From UBA1140 sp964573285 (GTDB taxonomy: Bacteria; Campylobacterota; Campylobacteria; Campylobacterales; Sulfurovaceae): DNA of 39,112 bases. The stretch is taken from the NCBI GenBank assembly GCA_964573285.1, contig CAZNJD010000067.1:1-39112 (forward strand). The letters are read 5' to 3'. Under the pieces are notes generated by a model that was not told the DNA's origin, ran no database searches, and was given only the letters and a program-made list of their open reading frames with translations. The position numbers were made by a program, and so were the translations under genes. Every line of letters starts with the position of its first letter. Within the stretch, counting starts at the first letter, position 1. Positions 6,541 to 14,429 of the stretch are shown here, piece after piece.

Positions 6541-7428
6541 CTATTCTGCTTTAATCGAGCTTAAGAAAGCTGCAATTGCTTTTTGTTGAGTCTCATTTAG
6601 ACGACCTTTAAAGCTAGGCATTGTACCAATAGCACCTTTTTTACCATGCTCTAAAATATGACCAACAAGAGTTGCATCATATTCAGCAAGATTTGGAGCC
6701 ATACCATTCATACCTTTACCATCTGGTCCATGACAAGATGCACATGCAGCAAATGCAGCAGGTGCTTTACCTTTAAGTCCACCAGCGACAAATGTAGCAA
6801 TCTCTTGAGCATCTGTACCTGTAGCCATTAATGGAGGCATAGCACCCATTGCATAACCTAAATTATTTTGACCATTTTTAATTGTATAAAGAACCTGCTC
6901 TTTACTAATTCTATGTGTCAAATCTTGAGCTTTACCTGAAATACCTTCTGCATCAACACCGTGACAAGGAGCACATTGAACCAAGAATGTTGATTCACCC
7001 ATTGCCACTAGCGTTTCTGGAGTTGGATTTTTCCAAGCTTTTGCAAACTTAGCATTATTTTCGAGTACCTCTTCATTATATTGACCAATTTGTGAAAATT
7101 GGTTAGTTGGATAACCTATAAAGAAATACCAAAGCATCCAAATAATTGTACCGATAAAGATTAATCCCCATCCTGAAGGGATTGGATTTGTAAACTCACC
7201 AATTCCATCCCAATTCTCTTCAGCTAATTCACCTGTAGCTGTATCATTTTTAATTTGATTGATATATTTTAATGCTGTAGCTACCGTAATTGCAACAATT
7301 GCAAAAGCACCTATCATTGTTAATGTATTTATATAATCATCACTCTGGAAAGCGTCACCTGCGACAAAGTAAGTTCCTACCATCAAAGCAACGACAAGAA
7401 TAATACCACCTATTACCATAGACTTCAT
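6541..7428 (-). CDS. ccoP: cbb3-type cytochrome c oxidase subunit III, dihaem CcoP
   Basis: 295 residues. Three membrane segments (about 4-23, 36-54, 86-105) precede two cytochrome c domains. The haem sites are CAPCH at residues 152-156 and CASCH at 229-233; methionines in AMGAMPPLM and GTMPSFKG are the likely distal ligands. CcoP takes electrons from periplasmic cytochromes and passes them toward CcoO and CcoN. The extra N-terminal membrane segments, compared with one in many proteobacteria, are common in Campylobacterota. It starts 11 bases after ccoQ. Confidence 0.95.
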   Translation of the reverse strand: MKSMVIGGIILVVALMVGTYFVAGDAFQSDDYINTLTMIGAFAIVAITVATALKYINQIKNDTATGELAEENWDGIGEFTNPIPSGWGLIFIGTIIWMLWYFFIGYPTNQFSQIGQYNEEVLENNAKFAKAWKNPTPETLVAMGESTFLVQCAPCHGVDAEGISGKAQDLTHRISKEQVLYTIKNGQNNLGYAMGAMPPLMATGTDAQEIATFVAGGLKGKAPAAFAACASCHGPDGKGMNGMAPNLAEYDATLVGHILEHGKKGAIGTMPSFKGRLNETQQKAIAAFLSSIKAE

Positions 7429-7439
7429 GTAATTTCCTC

Positions 7440-7655
7440 CTAATCGTTTTTTTCTATTGAATTATCTCTTTTTTCAAGAGGAGTAGCATCAAGAGAATCA
7501 TTTAAAACCAAATCAGAATACTTTTCAAAGTTTCTTTCACCTGTTTTTTCTCGCTTATAGATACTATAAGCATAAGCATAGAAAAATATAAATACAAAAA
7601 GAATGATAAAAAATTTTCCATATCCTGCTATTGTCATTAATGTCTCTTGATTCAT
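7440..7655 (-). CDS. ccoQ: cbb3-type oxidase small subunit CcoQ
   Basis: 71 residues with one membrane segment (about 10-32, KFFIILFVFIFFYAYAYSIY) and a charged cytoplasmic tail, EKTGERNFEKYSDLVLNDSL. Size, topology and position between ccoO and ccoP identify it as CcoQ, a small subunit that stabilises the oxidase core. It starts 10 bases after ccoO. Assignment rests on context and topology more than on sequence motifs. Confidence 0.85.
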   Translation of the reverse strand: MNQETLMTIAGYGKFFIILFVFIFFYAYAYSIYKREKTGERNFEKYSDLVLNDSLDATPLEKRDNSIEKND

Positions 7656-7665
7656 ATTCTACCTC

Positions 7666-8331
7666 TTATTTCAAAGAATTTAAGTAAGCGATTAACGCTA
7701 CTATTTCAGGAACTTTTCCTGCAGCAACAGCATCTTTTACTGATTGTGTTTCCATATCATCAGCAATTGCTTTTGCCTCTTTTTTAGCTGCCGCTTCTGC
7801 ATCAACCCATTTTCCAAGTTTTGGCATACCCTTTGTATCATAAGGAGTACCAAATAGTTGTTTTTGAGTATTCGCATTTGCATATGCTGTAGCTAAATCA
7901 GCCTCATTTGTAAACATATGTGTATATTTTGGCATAAGAGAACCAGGTACAATTGATGATGGGTCTTTCATATGATTTTCATGCCAATCTGTTGTTCTAT
8001 AATTACCAACTCTATGTAAATCTGGTCCTGTTCTTTTAGAACCCCAAAGGAATGGTCTATCATACGCATACTCACCACTTAAACTATACATTCCATATCT
8101 ATCTGTTTCAGATTTAAATGGACGAATTAGTTGTGAGTGACATGCATTACAACTATCTTTAATGTAAACCTGTCTTCCTGCTAATTGTAATACTGTTTTA
8201 GGTTTTGTACCCACTGCTGGTTGAGAAGCCTTTGCAAAATCAGGCACAGCCTCAATAAATCCTGCAAATGCTACTGTCAAAAATAATGCTACCGCAAAGA
8301 AAAACGGTCTCTGTTCTAACCAATGAAACAT
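7666..8331 (-). CDS. ccoO: cbb3-type cytochrome c oxidase subunit II, monohaem CcoO
   Basis: 221 residues: an N-terminal membrane anchor (about 9-28) and a periplasmic cytochrome c domain. The haem site is CNACH at residues 61-65, followed by SQLIRPF, a CcoO hallmark; the methionine in SLMPKYTHM is the likely axial ligand. GSKRTGPDLHRVG is also typical. CcoO carries electrons from CcoP to the CcoN centre. It is 15 bases after ccoN and 10 before ccoQ. Confidence 0.95.
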   Translation of the reverse strand: MFHWLEQRPFFFAVALFLTVAFAGFIEAVPDFAKASQPAVGTKPKTVLQLAGRQVYIKDSCNACHSQLIRPFKSETDRYGMYSLSGEYAYDRPFLWGSKRTGPDLHRVGNYRTTDWHENHMKDPSSIVPGSLMPKYTHMFTNEADLATAYANANTQKQLFGTPYDTKGMPKLGKWVDAEAAAKKEAKAIADDMETQSVKDAVAAGKVPEIVALIAYLNSLK

Positions 8332-8346
8332 AATTAACCTCCTCCT

Positions 8347-9822
8347 TTATAACGCCATAGGTGACGCGTTTGCTGGTTCTCTATCAAGTACTTTACCTGA
8401 AGTTGCTGTTCTATACATATTGTATGCAAACATAAAGAATCCAATTAGGTAGAATAATCCACCAATACCTCTAAGTGTATAATAAGGATGAAGTACAGTA
8501 ACTGTATCAATAAAAGAATAAAGTAATGAACCATACTCATCATAAGCTCTCCACATCATACCTTGTGTAATACCTGCAATCCACATTGATGTAAAGTATA
8601 GTACAATACCTGTTGTCTGTAACCAGAATTGTGTATCCATTAACTTTTTAGAGTATAACTCTCTTTTAAACATTCTTGGTGCCATATGATAAAGAGATGC
8701 CATAATCATAAATCCAACCCAACCAAGAGTTCCATCATGAACATGTCCTGGAATCCAATCTGTAAAGTGAGCAATAGCATTTACTGACTTGATAGCCTGA
8801 ATAGGACCTTCTATTGTACTTAACATATAGAATGTAGAAGCTAAAACCATAAACTTAATCAATGGTGAAGTTTGAAGTTGTCCCCAATCACCTTTCATAG
8901 TAAGAAGCATGTTAATTGCTGAACCCCAAGATGGTAAGATAAGAACTACTGACATAGCAGAACCCATAGTTTGCATCCAATCAGGAACAGTAGAGTATAG
9001 TAGATGGTGACCACCAGCCCAAAGATAAACAAACATTAATCCCCAAAATGCAAGAACGGATAGTTTATATGAAAATACAGGTTGACCAGACTCTTTTGGC
9101 AAAAAGTAATAAATCATACCAATAATTGGTGTTGTAAATACAAATGCAACAGCATTATGTCCATACCACCACTGAACCAAAGCATCATTTGTTCCTGACC
9201 ACATAGAAATCGAGTGCATAGCAGAACTAGGAGCATCTCCAGCCCAGAATATTGTAGGAACTTCCATATTATTAAATATATAAAGCATTGCAATAGCCAA
9301 GAATGAAGACATATAATACCAAGTAGAGACATAGATAGTTCTCTCTCTTCTCATTCCAATCATTCCAAACATTGATATACCCCAAAGAACCCACCATACT
9401 ACTACAAGTAAGTCAAGTGGCCATTCTAATTCTGCATACTCTTTAGAAGTTGTATAACCTAAAGTAAGTGTTACTACTGCTAAAAGTATAGTTATAAAAT
9501 ATAACCAAAAGTGTAGTTTTGAAACTACCATTAAAAATTTAGACTCTTTGAGAGACATTTTTAATGTTCTCTGTCCAACATAATACCATGTTGCAAAAAT
9601 ACCACTAAGGGTAAATCCAAATGCTATACCATTTGTATGTAATGGTCTAAGCCTTCCAAATGTACCATACTCCCCTGCTAAATTACTTAGCTCTGGAAAA
9701 GCGAGTTGAAAAGCTAGGATTACACCTACTAGCATACCGATGATACCAAACAAGATTGTCGTAAAAGTAAACAGTTTGACCACTGAATAATCATACTCAA
9801 GTTGTGCATTGCTTTGCATCAA
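8347..9822 (-). CDS. ccoN: cbb3-type cytochrome c oxidase catalytic subunit I
   Basis: 491 residues, about twelve membrane segments. Haem and copper ligands are visible: His62 in RPLHTNG, the HNAVAF motif in the sixth helix region, the histidine pair in GGHHLLYS, and the pair in IPGHVHDG. This haem b/b3-CuB subunit reduces oxygen to water and pumps protons; the cbb3 type has high oxygen affinity and suits microaerobic life. It is the first gene of the operon, with AGGAGG 5-6 bases before ATG-ATG (either could serve). The promoter region holds GTGAC direct repeats and is shared with a divergent histidine kinase gene. Confidence 0.97.
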   Translation of the reverse strand: MMQSNAQLEYDYSVVKLFTFTTILFGIIGMLVGVILAFQLAFPELSNLAGEYGTFGRLRPLHTNGIAFGFTLSGIFATWYYVGQRTLKMSLKESKFLMVVSKLHFWLYFITILLAVVTLTLGYTTSKEYAELEWPLDLLVVVWWVLWGISMFGMIGMRRERTIYVSTWYYMSSFLAIAMLYIFNNMEVPTIFWAGDAPSSAMHSISMWSGTNDALVQWWYGHNAVAFVFTTPIIGMIYYFLPKESGQPVFSYKLSVLAFWGLMFVYLWAGGHHLLYSTVPDWMQTMGSAMSVVLILPSWGSAINMLLTMKGDWGQLQTSPLIKFMVLASTFYMLSTIEGPIQAIKSVNAIAHFTDWIPGHVHDGTLGWVGFMIMASLYHMAPRMFKRELYSKKLMDTQFWLQTTGIVLYFTSMWIAGITQGMMWRAYDEYGSLLYSFIDTVTVLHPYYTLRGIGGLFYLIGFFMFAYNMYRTATSGKVLDREPANASPMAL

Positions 9823-9840
9823 TACCTCCTCTTAAAATTT

Positions 9841-9874
9841 GTGATAGAATAGTGACATAATGTGACTATCTGAC
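9841..9874. promoter_or_regulatory. Phased GTGAC direct repeats in the ccoN / kinase intergenic region
   Basis: On the plus strand GTGAC occurs at 9852-9856 and 9862-9866, exactly 10 bases apart. Near copies lie at 9841 (GTGAT) and 9870 (CTGAC). One-helical-turn spacing of direct half sites is typical of OmpR-type response regulators. The cluster is just downstream of the ccoN -10 box, where binding would repress, and upstream of possible promoters for the divergent kinase gene. The same 10-base arrangement recurs at 14301-14315. Confidence 0.55.
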
Positions 9875-9880
9875 TTTAAT

Positions 9881-9886
9881 AGTATA
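9881..9886 (-). promoter_or_regulatory. ccoN: Candidate -10 box of the ccoN operon
   Basis: TATACT on the minus strand, in the context TTTATACTATT, about 60 bases before the ccoN start. No -35 is evident, as is common for Campylobacterota sigma-70 promoters. The GTGAC repeats follow immediately. Confidence 0.45.
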
Positions 9887-9996
9887 AAGATAACCATTAA
9901 TATATACTTAAAAATCTAATAAAGATGACTCATAATAAGTACTTTGTTTACTTTATAAAATATATAAAAAAAAATAATAGTAGAGGGTGTTCAAAA

Positions 9997-11190
9997 ATGT
10001 TATTAGAAGAGTACAAAGAGGCAATTGAAAATAGTAATATTGTCTCTAAGACAGATATAAATGGTATTATAACTTTTGTTAATGATGAGTTTTGTGATAT
10101 ATCAGGATATACAAAAGAGGAGTTAATAGGAAAAAAGCATAATATAGTAAAACACCCTAGTATTCCCAAAAAAGAGTTCCAAAAACTTTGGAGTACAATA
10201 ACTGCCAAAAAAACATATAAAGCAACTGTTAAAAATCTATCCAAGAGTGGAAAAGAGTATTATGTAAATACGACTATTACACCTATATTAGATGAAAATG
10301 GGAATATTGAGGAGTATATTGCTATTAGATATGATGTGACAAAGGAGGTTGAGCTAAATATGGTATTAGAAAAACATGAACAGATATTAGCACAAAGAGT
10401 AAAACAGCAAACCAAAGAGTTAGAAAAATTAACTCATACATTAGAAAAAAGAGTTCAAGAAGAGATTAAAAAAAATGAAGAAAAACAAAAAATTCTCTTT
10501 ATGCAATCACGATTTGCAAGTCTAGGTCAGATGATAGCAAATATCGCTCATCAATGGAGACAACCCCTTACAGAGCTTAACTGGGTACTATTTAGCCTCA
10601 AAAACAGTTCACAAAAAGCAGACTATAATAAGTTTGAAACCAACTATAAAGAGGCTCAAAAAATTATTTCTAATATGTCTAATACTATTGAGGATTTTTC
10701 AAATTTTTTTAATCCCAATAAACAAAAAGCTCTATTTGCTATCCAAGATTCTATAAATGATGCTCTAAATATTTTATCAAAAGAGTTAAAGAATGAAGAG
10801 ATAACTATAAGTAAAAATTTTATAGATATTCAAGTTGAGGGGATATCAAATGAGCTATCACAAGTAATAATTAATCTAATACAAAATGCCAAAGATGCAT
10901 TTATAATAAATAATATAGAAAACAGAAAGATACAAATAACTATATCCAAAATAGAAATTCAATCTAAACCTTTTACCCAGATTGATATAGAGGATAATGC
11001 AGGAGGAATAAATGAAAATTATATAGATAGGGTATTTGAACCATATTTCAGTACCAAATATGCCAGTACAGGTATTGGAATTGGACTATTTATGTCACAT
11101 ATGATTATTAAGAATAGTTTAAATGGTATAATTAGAGTTGAAAATATGAATGGTGGGGCAAAATTTATTATTACCATTCCTATTCAATAA
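9997..11190 (+). CDS. PAS-domain sensor histidine kinase
   Basis: 398 residues from the chosen ATG at 9997, which has a GAGGG site and begins exactly at the PAS domain; the frame stays open to 9925 but that extension lacks a ribosome site. Residues about 5-120 are a PAS domain (KTDINGIITFVNDEFC, then GYTKEELIGK) of the aerotaxis-receptor type. A coiled coil spans about 125-165, His185 lies in NIAHQWRQP, and an ATPase domain carries NLIQNAKDAF, DNAGGI and GIGIGLFMSH. There is no membrane segment, so it senses in the cytoplasm, plausibly redox or oxygen. It is divergent from ccoN and followed after 9 bases by a response regulator, making a dedicated two-component pair inside the cco locus. Confidence 0.9.
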   Translation: MLLEEYKEAIENSNIVSKTDINGIITFVNDEFCDISGYTKEELIGKKHNIVKHPSIPKKEFQKLWSTITAKKTYKATVKNLSKSGKEYYVNTTITPILDENGNIEEYIAIRYDVTKEVELNMVLEKHEQILAQRVKQQTKELEKLTHTLEKRVQEEIKKNEEKQKILFMQSRFASLGQMIANIAHQWRQPLTELNWVLFSLKNSSQKADYNKFETNYKEAQKIISNMSNTIEDFSNFFNPNKQKALFAIQDSINDALNILSKELKNEEITISKNFIDIQVEGISNELSQVIINLIQNAKDAFIINNIENRKIQITISKIEIQSKPFTQIDIEDNAGGINENYIDRVFEPYFSTKYASTGIGIGLFMSHMIIKNSLNGIIRVENMNGGAKFIITIPIQ

Positions 11191-11199
11191 GGTCTGTTT

Positions 11200-11676
11200 A
11201 TGTATAGTAAAATATTTAAAGATATAACCATACTTTTTGCAGAAGATGAGAAAAGATTAGCTAAATTAATAGAGTCTGCTATAGAGAGTTATTTTGATAG
11301 TTTTATTATGGTATCAAATGGAGAAGAGGCTATTAAAAAATACCATAAAATCAAGCCTGATATTATCATCACAGATATAATGATGCCAAAAATGAATGGA
11401 TTAGAACTAGCAAAAGAGATTAAATCTATAGATGAAGATATACCTATAATAATACTTAGTGCATATAGCCATACAGATATGTTATTAGAAGCCATAGAGA
11501 TAGGGGTTAAAAAAGATTACGGTGTTAATAATGAAATCATTAAATTTATTTTATGGAGAGATAAAGATGTACCAAATGACAGACTTAGAACCTTTATTAA
11601 AAGATTAAGAGAGAAAACTTCTAAAAGGTTGATAGAGAATATATCATCTCAGGGATATAGAGTTAAGACTCTTTAG
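11200..11676 (+). pseudogene. Response regulator with an apparent internal deletion
   Basis: 158 residues. The first 103 are a good receiver: acidic pair E15-D16, phospho-acceptor D59 in ITDIMMP, S87 in IILSAYS. After IGVKK (about 105) the usual KP switch motif and last receiver helix are absent, and the text moves straight to EIIKFILWRDKDVPNDRLRTFIKRLREK, which looks like the second half of an OmpR-type winged helix. OmpR-family proteins are usually about 220-235 residues, so roughly 70 residues are missing in frame. Either a decayed gene or a shortened regulator. It follows the PAS kinase by 9 bases; its end overlaps the convergent ccoS by 14 bases. Confidence 0.6.
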
Positions 11677-11881
11677 GCTTTTTCTTCTCTTTCATCCTCT
11701 TTATCTTTTGCTCTTTATCATAAGCAGTTTGTAAATCTTCTGGACTATCAAAAAGTAATCCATCCATCTGTTTTTTGCTATCATCAAATTGACCACTTTT
11801 AGCAGCCCATATAAATATACCCAATAGTGTGAAACTTACTATTATACCTACTGTTAGTTCTAATGCTAAAATTGAATTCAT
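11663..11881 (-). CDS. ccoS: cbb3-type oxidase assembly protein CcoS
   Basis: 72 residues with one membrane segment (about 6-25, ALELTVGIIVSFTLLGIFIWA) followed by AKSGQFDD, the CcoS signature that leads into a charged tail. CcoS is needed to place haem b and copper into CcoN. The ATG overlaps the TAA of ccoI by one base (TAATG), so the two are translationally coupled. Its 3' end overlaps the convergent response regulator gene by 14 bases. Confidence 0.9.
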   Translation of the reverse strand: MNSILALELTVGIIVSFTLLGIFIWAAKSGQFDDSKKQMDGLLFDSPEDLQTAYDKEQKIKRMKEKKKPKES

Positions 11882-14286
11882 TAATATTTTTCCTTTATTC
11901 TTATAGAGTTCCCTACAACCAATAAGGAACTTAAACTCATAGATAGTGCTGCAATGAGTGGCATAACAAATCCTGCTATAGCTATTGGTATTGTAATCAT
12001 ATTATATACCAATGATATTGACAAATTTTGTTTGATAAATTTATAAGTTCGTCTGGATATTCTAAAGCTATCTTTGACTCCAAGCAATGAATTGTTCAAA
12101 ATTACTACATCACTCATAGCTAGTGCTACATCTGCCCCACTTCCCATTGCTATTGATACATCTGCTTTGGATAGAGCTAGAGCATCATTGACTCCATCTC
12201 CTACCATTACCACTATTTTACCATCTTTTTTTAGACTTTCTATATAATTTGCTTTATCTATAGGTGACATGGTTGATTTGTACTCTCTTATTCCTACCTC
12301 TTGGGCTATTCGTTTAGCCACATTTTCATGGTCTCCTGTTGCCATAATAGGCTCAACTCCTACCAATTGGAAGTACTCTATTAGCTCTTTGCTATCTGAT
12401 TTGAGTACATCTTCTAATTCAAATGAGATAATGGGTTGATTATCTATTGCAAAGTTATATATAGTATATTGACTATTTATTGATATATCTATACCATTAT
12501 CTTTTAGTAATTGGCTATTTCCACCTAATAGTTTTTTGCCATGATATATAGCTTCTAAACCTTTAGCATGAATTTGTATTATATTTTCTAACTCTATTTG
12601 TCTTAAGTTTATATAATTTTTTTCAAGATATCTTTTGATTGCTTTACTTACAGGATGTGTTGAACTATCAACCAAACTATATAATAGAGATAAATTATCA
12701 TTATCTATTGAACCAATAATATTTTTGACACTAAGTTTCCCATCTGTTACAGTTCCTGTTTTATCTAATACAACAGTAGTAGCTTTAGCAAAAGTTTCGA
12801 TAAATTTTGCCTCTTTAAAGAGTACTCCTCTATCTGCTCCCCAACTAATCCCTATTAGTGAAGCAATAGGTGTAGCCAAAGCCAAAGCACAAGGACATGC
12901 AATAACTATAACAGATATAGATATAATCAACGCATTCTCAAAATTGCCATTATAAAGATACCAACCCAAAAAGCTTAGAAGTGCCAAACTAAGTATAGTA
13001 ATAGAGAAATATTTAGAAATTTCATTGGCTCTCTCTTCTATTTGTGGTTTGGAGTTTAAAGCATCTTCTAATAGAGTTACTATATTATTTAGTGTTGAGT
13101 TAGCATAGTTTTTAGTTGCTCTATATCGTATAACTTGACCAGAATTTATCGTTCCACTATAGATTTTATCCCCTTTAAATTTCTCTATAGGAAGTGACTC
13201 TCCTGTCATGCTACTCTCATCAAAAGTTGCCTCATCAAAAATAAGCTCTCCATCAACTGTAGCTTTCTCTCCCATTTTAACCTCTATAATATCACCTATA
13301 GCTATTTCATCGAGTGGTACTACTTTCTTGCCATTCTCTTCTATTATAGTCGCCTCTAATGGAACTTGTGATTTAATTTTATCCATAGTATCAATAGCTG
13401 ATTTTTTACCAATAACTTCAAGATATTTACCTACTAATACAAATGTAATAATCATAGCTACAGAGTCAAAATAACTATCTCCTACCCCACCCAAAAGGAC
13501 ATAAATTGAATATACATATGTAAGTGTTGCACCTGAGCTTACTAATAAATCCATATTGACTATATGGTTTTTAAGTCCATAATATGCCCCACGAAAAAAT
13601 ATCCAACCACTATAAAAAAGTACAGGTGTAGAGAATATAAACTCTGCTATATGAACAAGATGCAGAGTTTCAGACTTCATACCCATAAAAAATCCTGCAT
13701 ATTTAGCTATATCTATCATCATAATATTCATACTAGCAAATATAGCTATAGCCATACGGATAAAATAGTCTCGTTTTTTGGCAGTAGCTTTAATATCCTC
13801 TTCGCTTCTATCATATGGATATGCATTATATCCTATACTTCGTATCTTGTCTATAATTTGTGATAGTTTAATAGTATCTTCATCCCAAACTATTTTGGCT
13901 TTATTATTGGTAAAATTTATATTAGCTTCTACTACTCCATCAGTATCATCTAATATCTTCTCATTTAGCCAAATACATGCTGCACAATGTATTCCCTCTA
14001 TAACTAAATTAACTCGACTAAATCCTTCTTTAGTAGTTTTGATATATCTCTGTCTAAAACTATCCATATCAAAGCTACTACTATCTTGTTTAGATGATGC
14101 AATAGGTGGTGCGATAGTAGCATTACCTATCTTATCATAAAAACTATCCAATCCATCATCTTTGAGTAGATGATAAACCCCTTGACACCCATTGCAACAA
14201 AAATATATATTTGGGTCATCTTTTTCTCTAATCATTACAGTTTCATCAAACTCTAATTGACAATGAGTACACTTAACTTTAGACAA
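11881..14286 (-). CDS. ccoI: Copper-transporting P-type ATPase for cbb3 oxidase assembly
   Basis: 801 residues. An N-terminal cysteine cluster (CTHCQLEF, then CCNGCQGVYHLL) typical of CcoI precedes a heavy-metal domain with GIHCAACIW near residue 97. Then come membrane helices, the actuator motif TGES, the CPC copper site (residues 464-466), the phosphorylation motif DKTGT with D508, and the hinge GDGVNDALAL. CcoI exports copper to the periplasmic side for the CuB centre of CcoN. The start is TTG at 14286-14284 with AAGGAT upstream; no in-frame ATG would keep the cysteine cluster. ccoS follows by overlap. GTGAC repeats sit 15-29 bases before the start. Confidence 0.94.
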   Translation of the reverse strand: MSKVKCTHCQLEFDETVMIREKDDPNIYFCCNGCQGVYHLLKDDGLDSFYDKIGNATIAPPIASSKQDSSSFDMDSFRQRYIKTTKEGFSRVNLVIEGIHCAACIWLNEKILDDTDGVVEANINFTNNKAKIVWDEDTIKLSQIIDKIRSIGYNAYPYDRSEEDIKATAKKRDYFIRMAIAIFASMNIMMIDIAKYAGFFMGMKSETLHLVHIAEFIFSTPVLFYSGWIFFRGAYYGLKNHIVNMDLLVSSGATLTYVYSIYVLLGGVGDSYFDSVAMIITFVLVGKYLEVIGKKSAIDTMDKIKSQVPLEATIIEENGKKVVPLDEIAIGDIIEVKMGEKATVDGELIFDEATFDESSMTGESLPIEKFKGDKIYSGTINSGQVIRYRATKNYANSTLNNIVTLLEDALNSKPQIEERANEISKYFSITILSLALLSFLGWYLYNGNFENALIISISVIVIACPCALALATPIASLIGISWGADRGVLFKEAKFIETFAKATTVVLDKTGTVTDGKLSVKNIIGSIDNDNLSLLYSLVDSSTHPVSKAIKRYLEKNYINLRQIELENIIQIHAKGLEAIYHGKKLLGGNSQLLKDNGIDISINSQYTIYNFAIDNQPIISFELEDVLKSDSKELIEYFQLVGVEPIMATGDHENVAKRIAQEVGIREYKSTMSPIDKANYIESLKKDGKIVVMVGDGVNDALALSKADVSIAMGSGADVALAMSDVVILNNSLLGVKDSFRISRRTYKFIKQNLSISLVYNMITIPIAIAGFVMPLIAALSMSLSSLLVVGNSIRIKEKY

Positions 14287-14300
14287 GGTTATCCTTTTCT

Positions 14301-14315
14301 GTCACTTTCTGTCAC
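14301..14315. promoter_or_regulatory. Phased GTGAC direct repeats before ccoI
   Basis: GTCAC occurs at 14301-14305 and 14311-14315 on the plus strand (GTGAC read toward ccoI), exactly 10 bases apart, with 5-base spacers as in the ccoN region. They lie directly downstream of a TATAAT box for ccoI (minus strand, 14325-14320). On the other side they could lie upstream of a promoter for the divergent ccoG. Confidence 0.55.
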
Positions 14316-14319
14316 ATTA

Positions 14320-14325
14320 ATTATA
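14320..14325 (-). promoter_or_regulatory. ccoI: Candidate -10 box of ccoI-ccoS
   Basis: TATAAT on the minus strand about 35 bases before the TTG start of ccoI. A plus-strand TATAAT overlaps it at 14322-14327 and could serve ccoG, so the divergent promoters may share this AT-rich stretch with the GTGAC repeats. Confidence 0.4.
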
Positions 14326-14429
14326 ATGTTTAATTATACTTATTATAATTTTAAAATATAGTAAGTAAGATTATATCTTAATTTTTGTATTATGTGAGTA
14401 TTATATCAAAAAATTACAAGGAGTCTTTA

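Noticed and set aside
9925..9996. Longer N-terminus for the PAS histidine kinase
   Set aside because: The extra 24 residues are low-complexity Lys/Asn/Tyr text without a ribosome site. The PAS domain starts right after the ATG at 9997.
12635..14140. Several plus-strand open frames opposite ccoI
   Set aside because: All are shadows of ccoI, whose motifs are unambiguous. None has a domain or a ribosome site.
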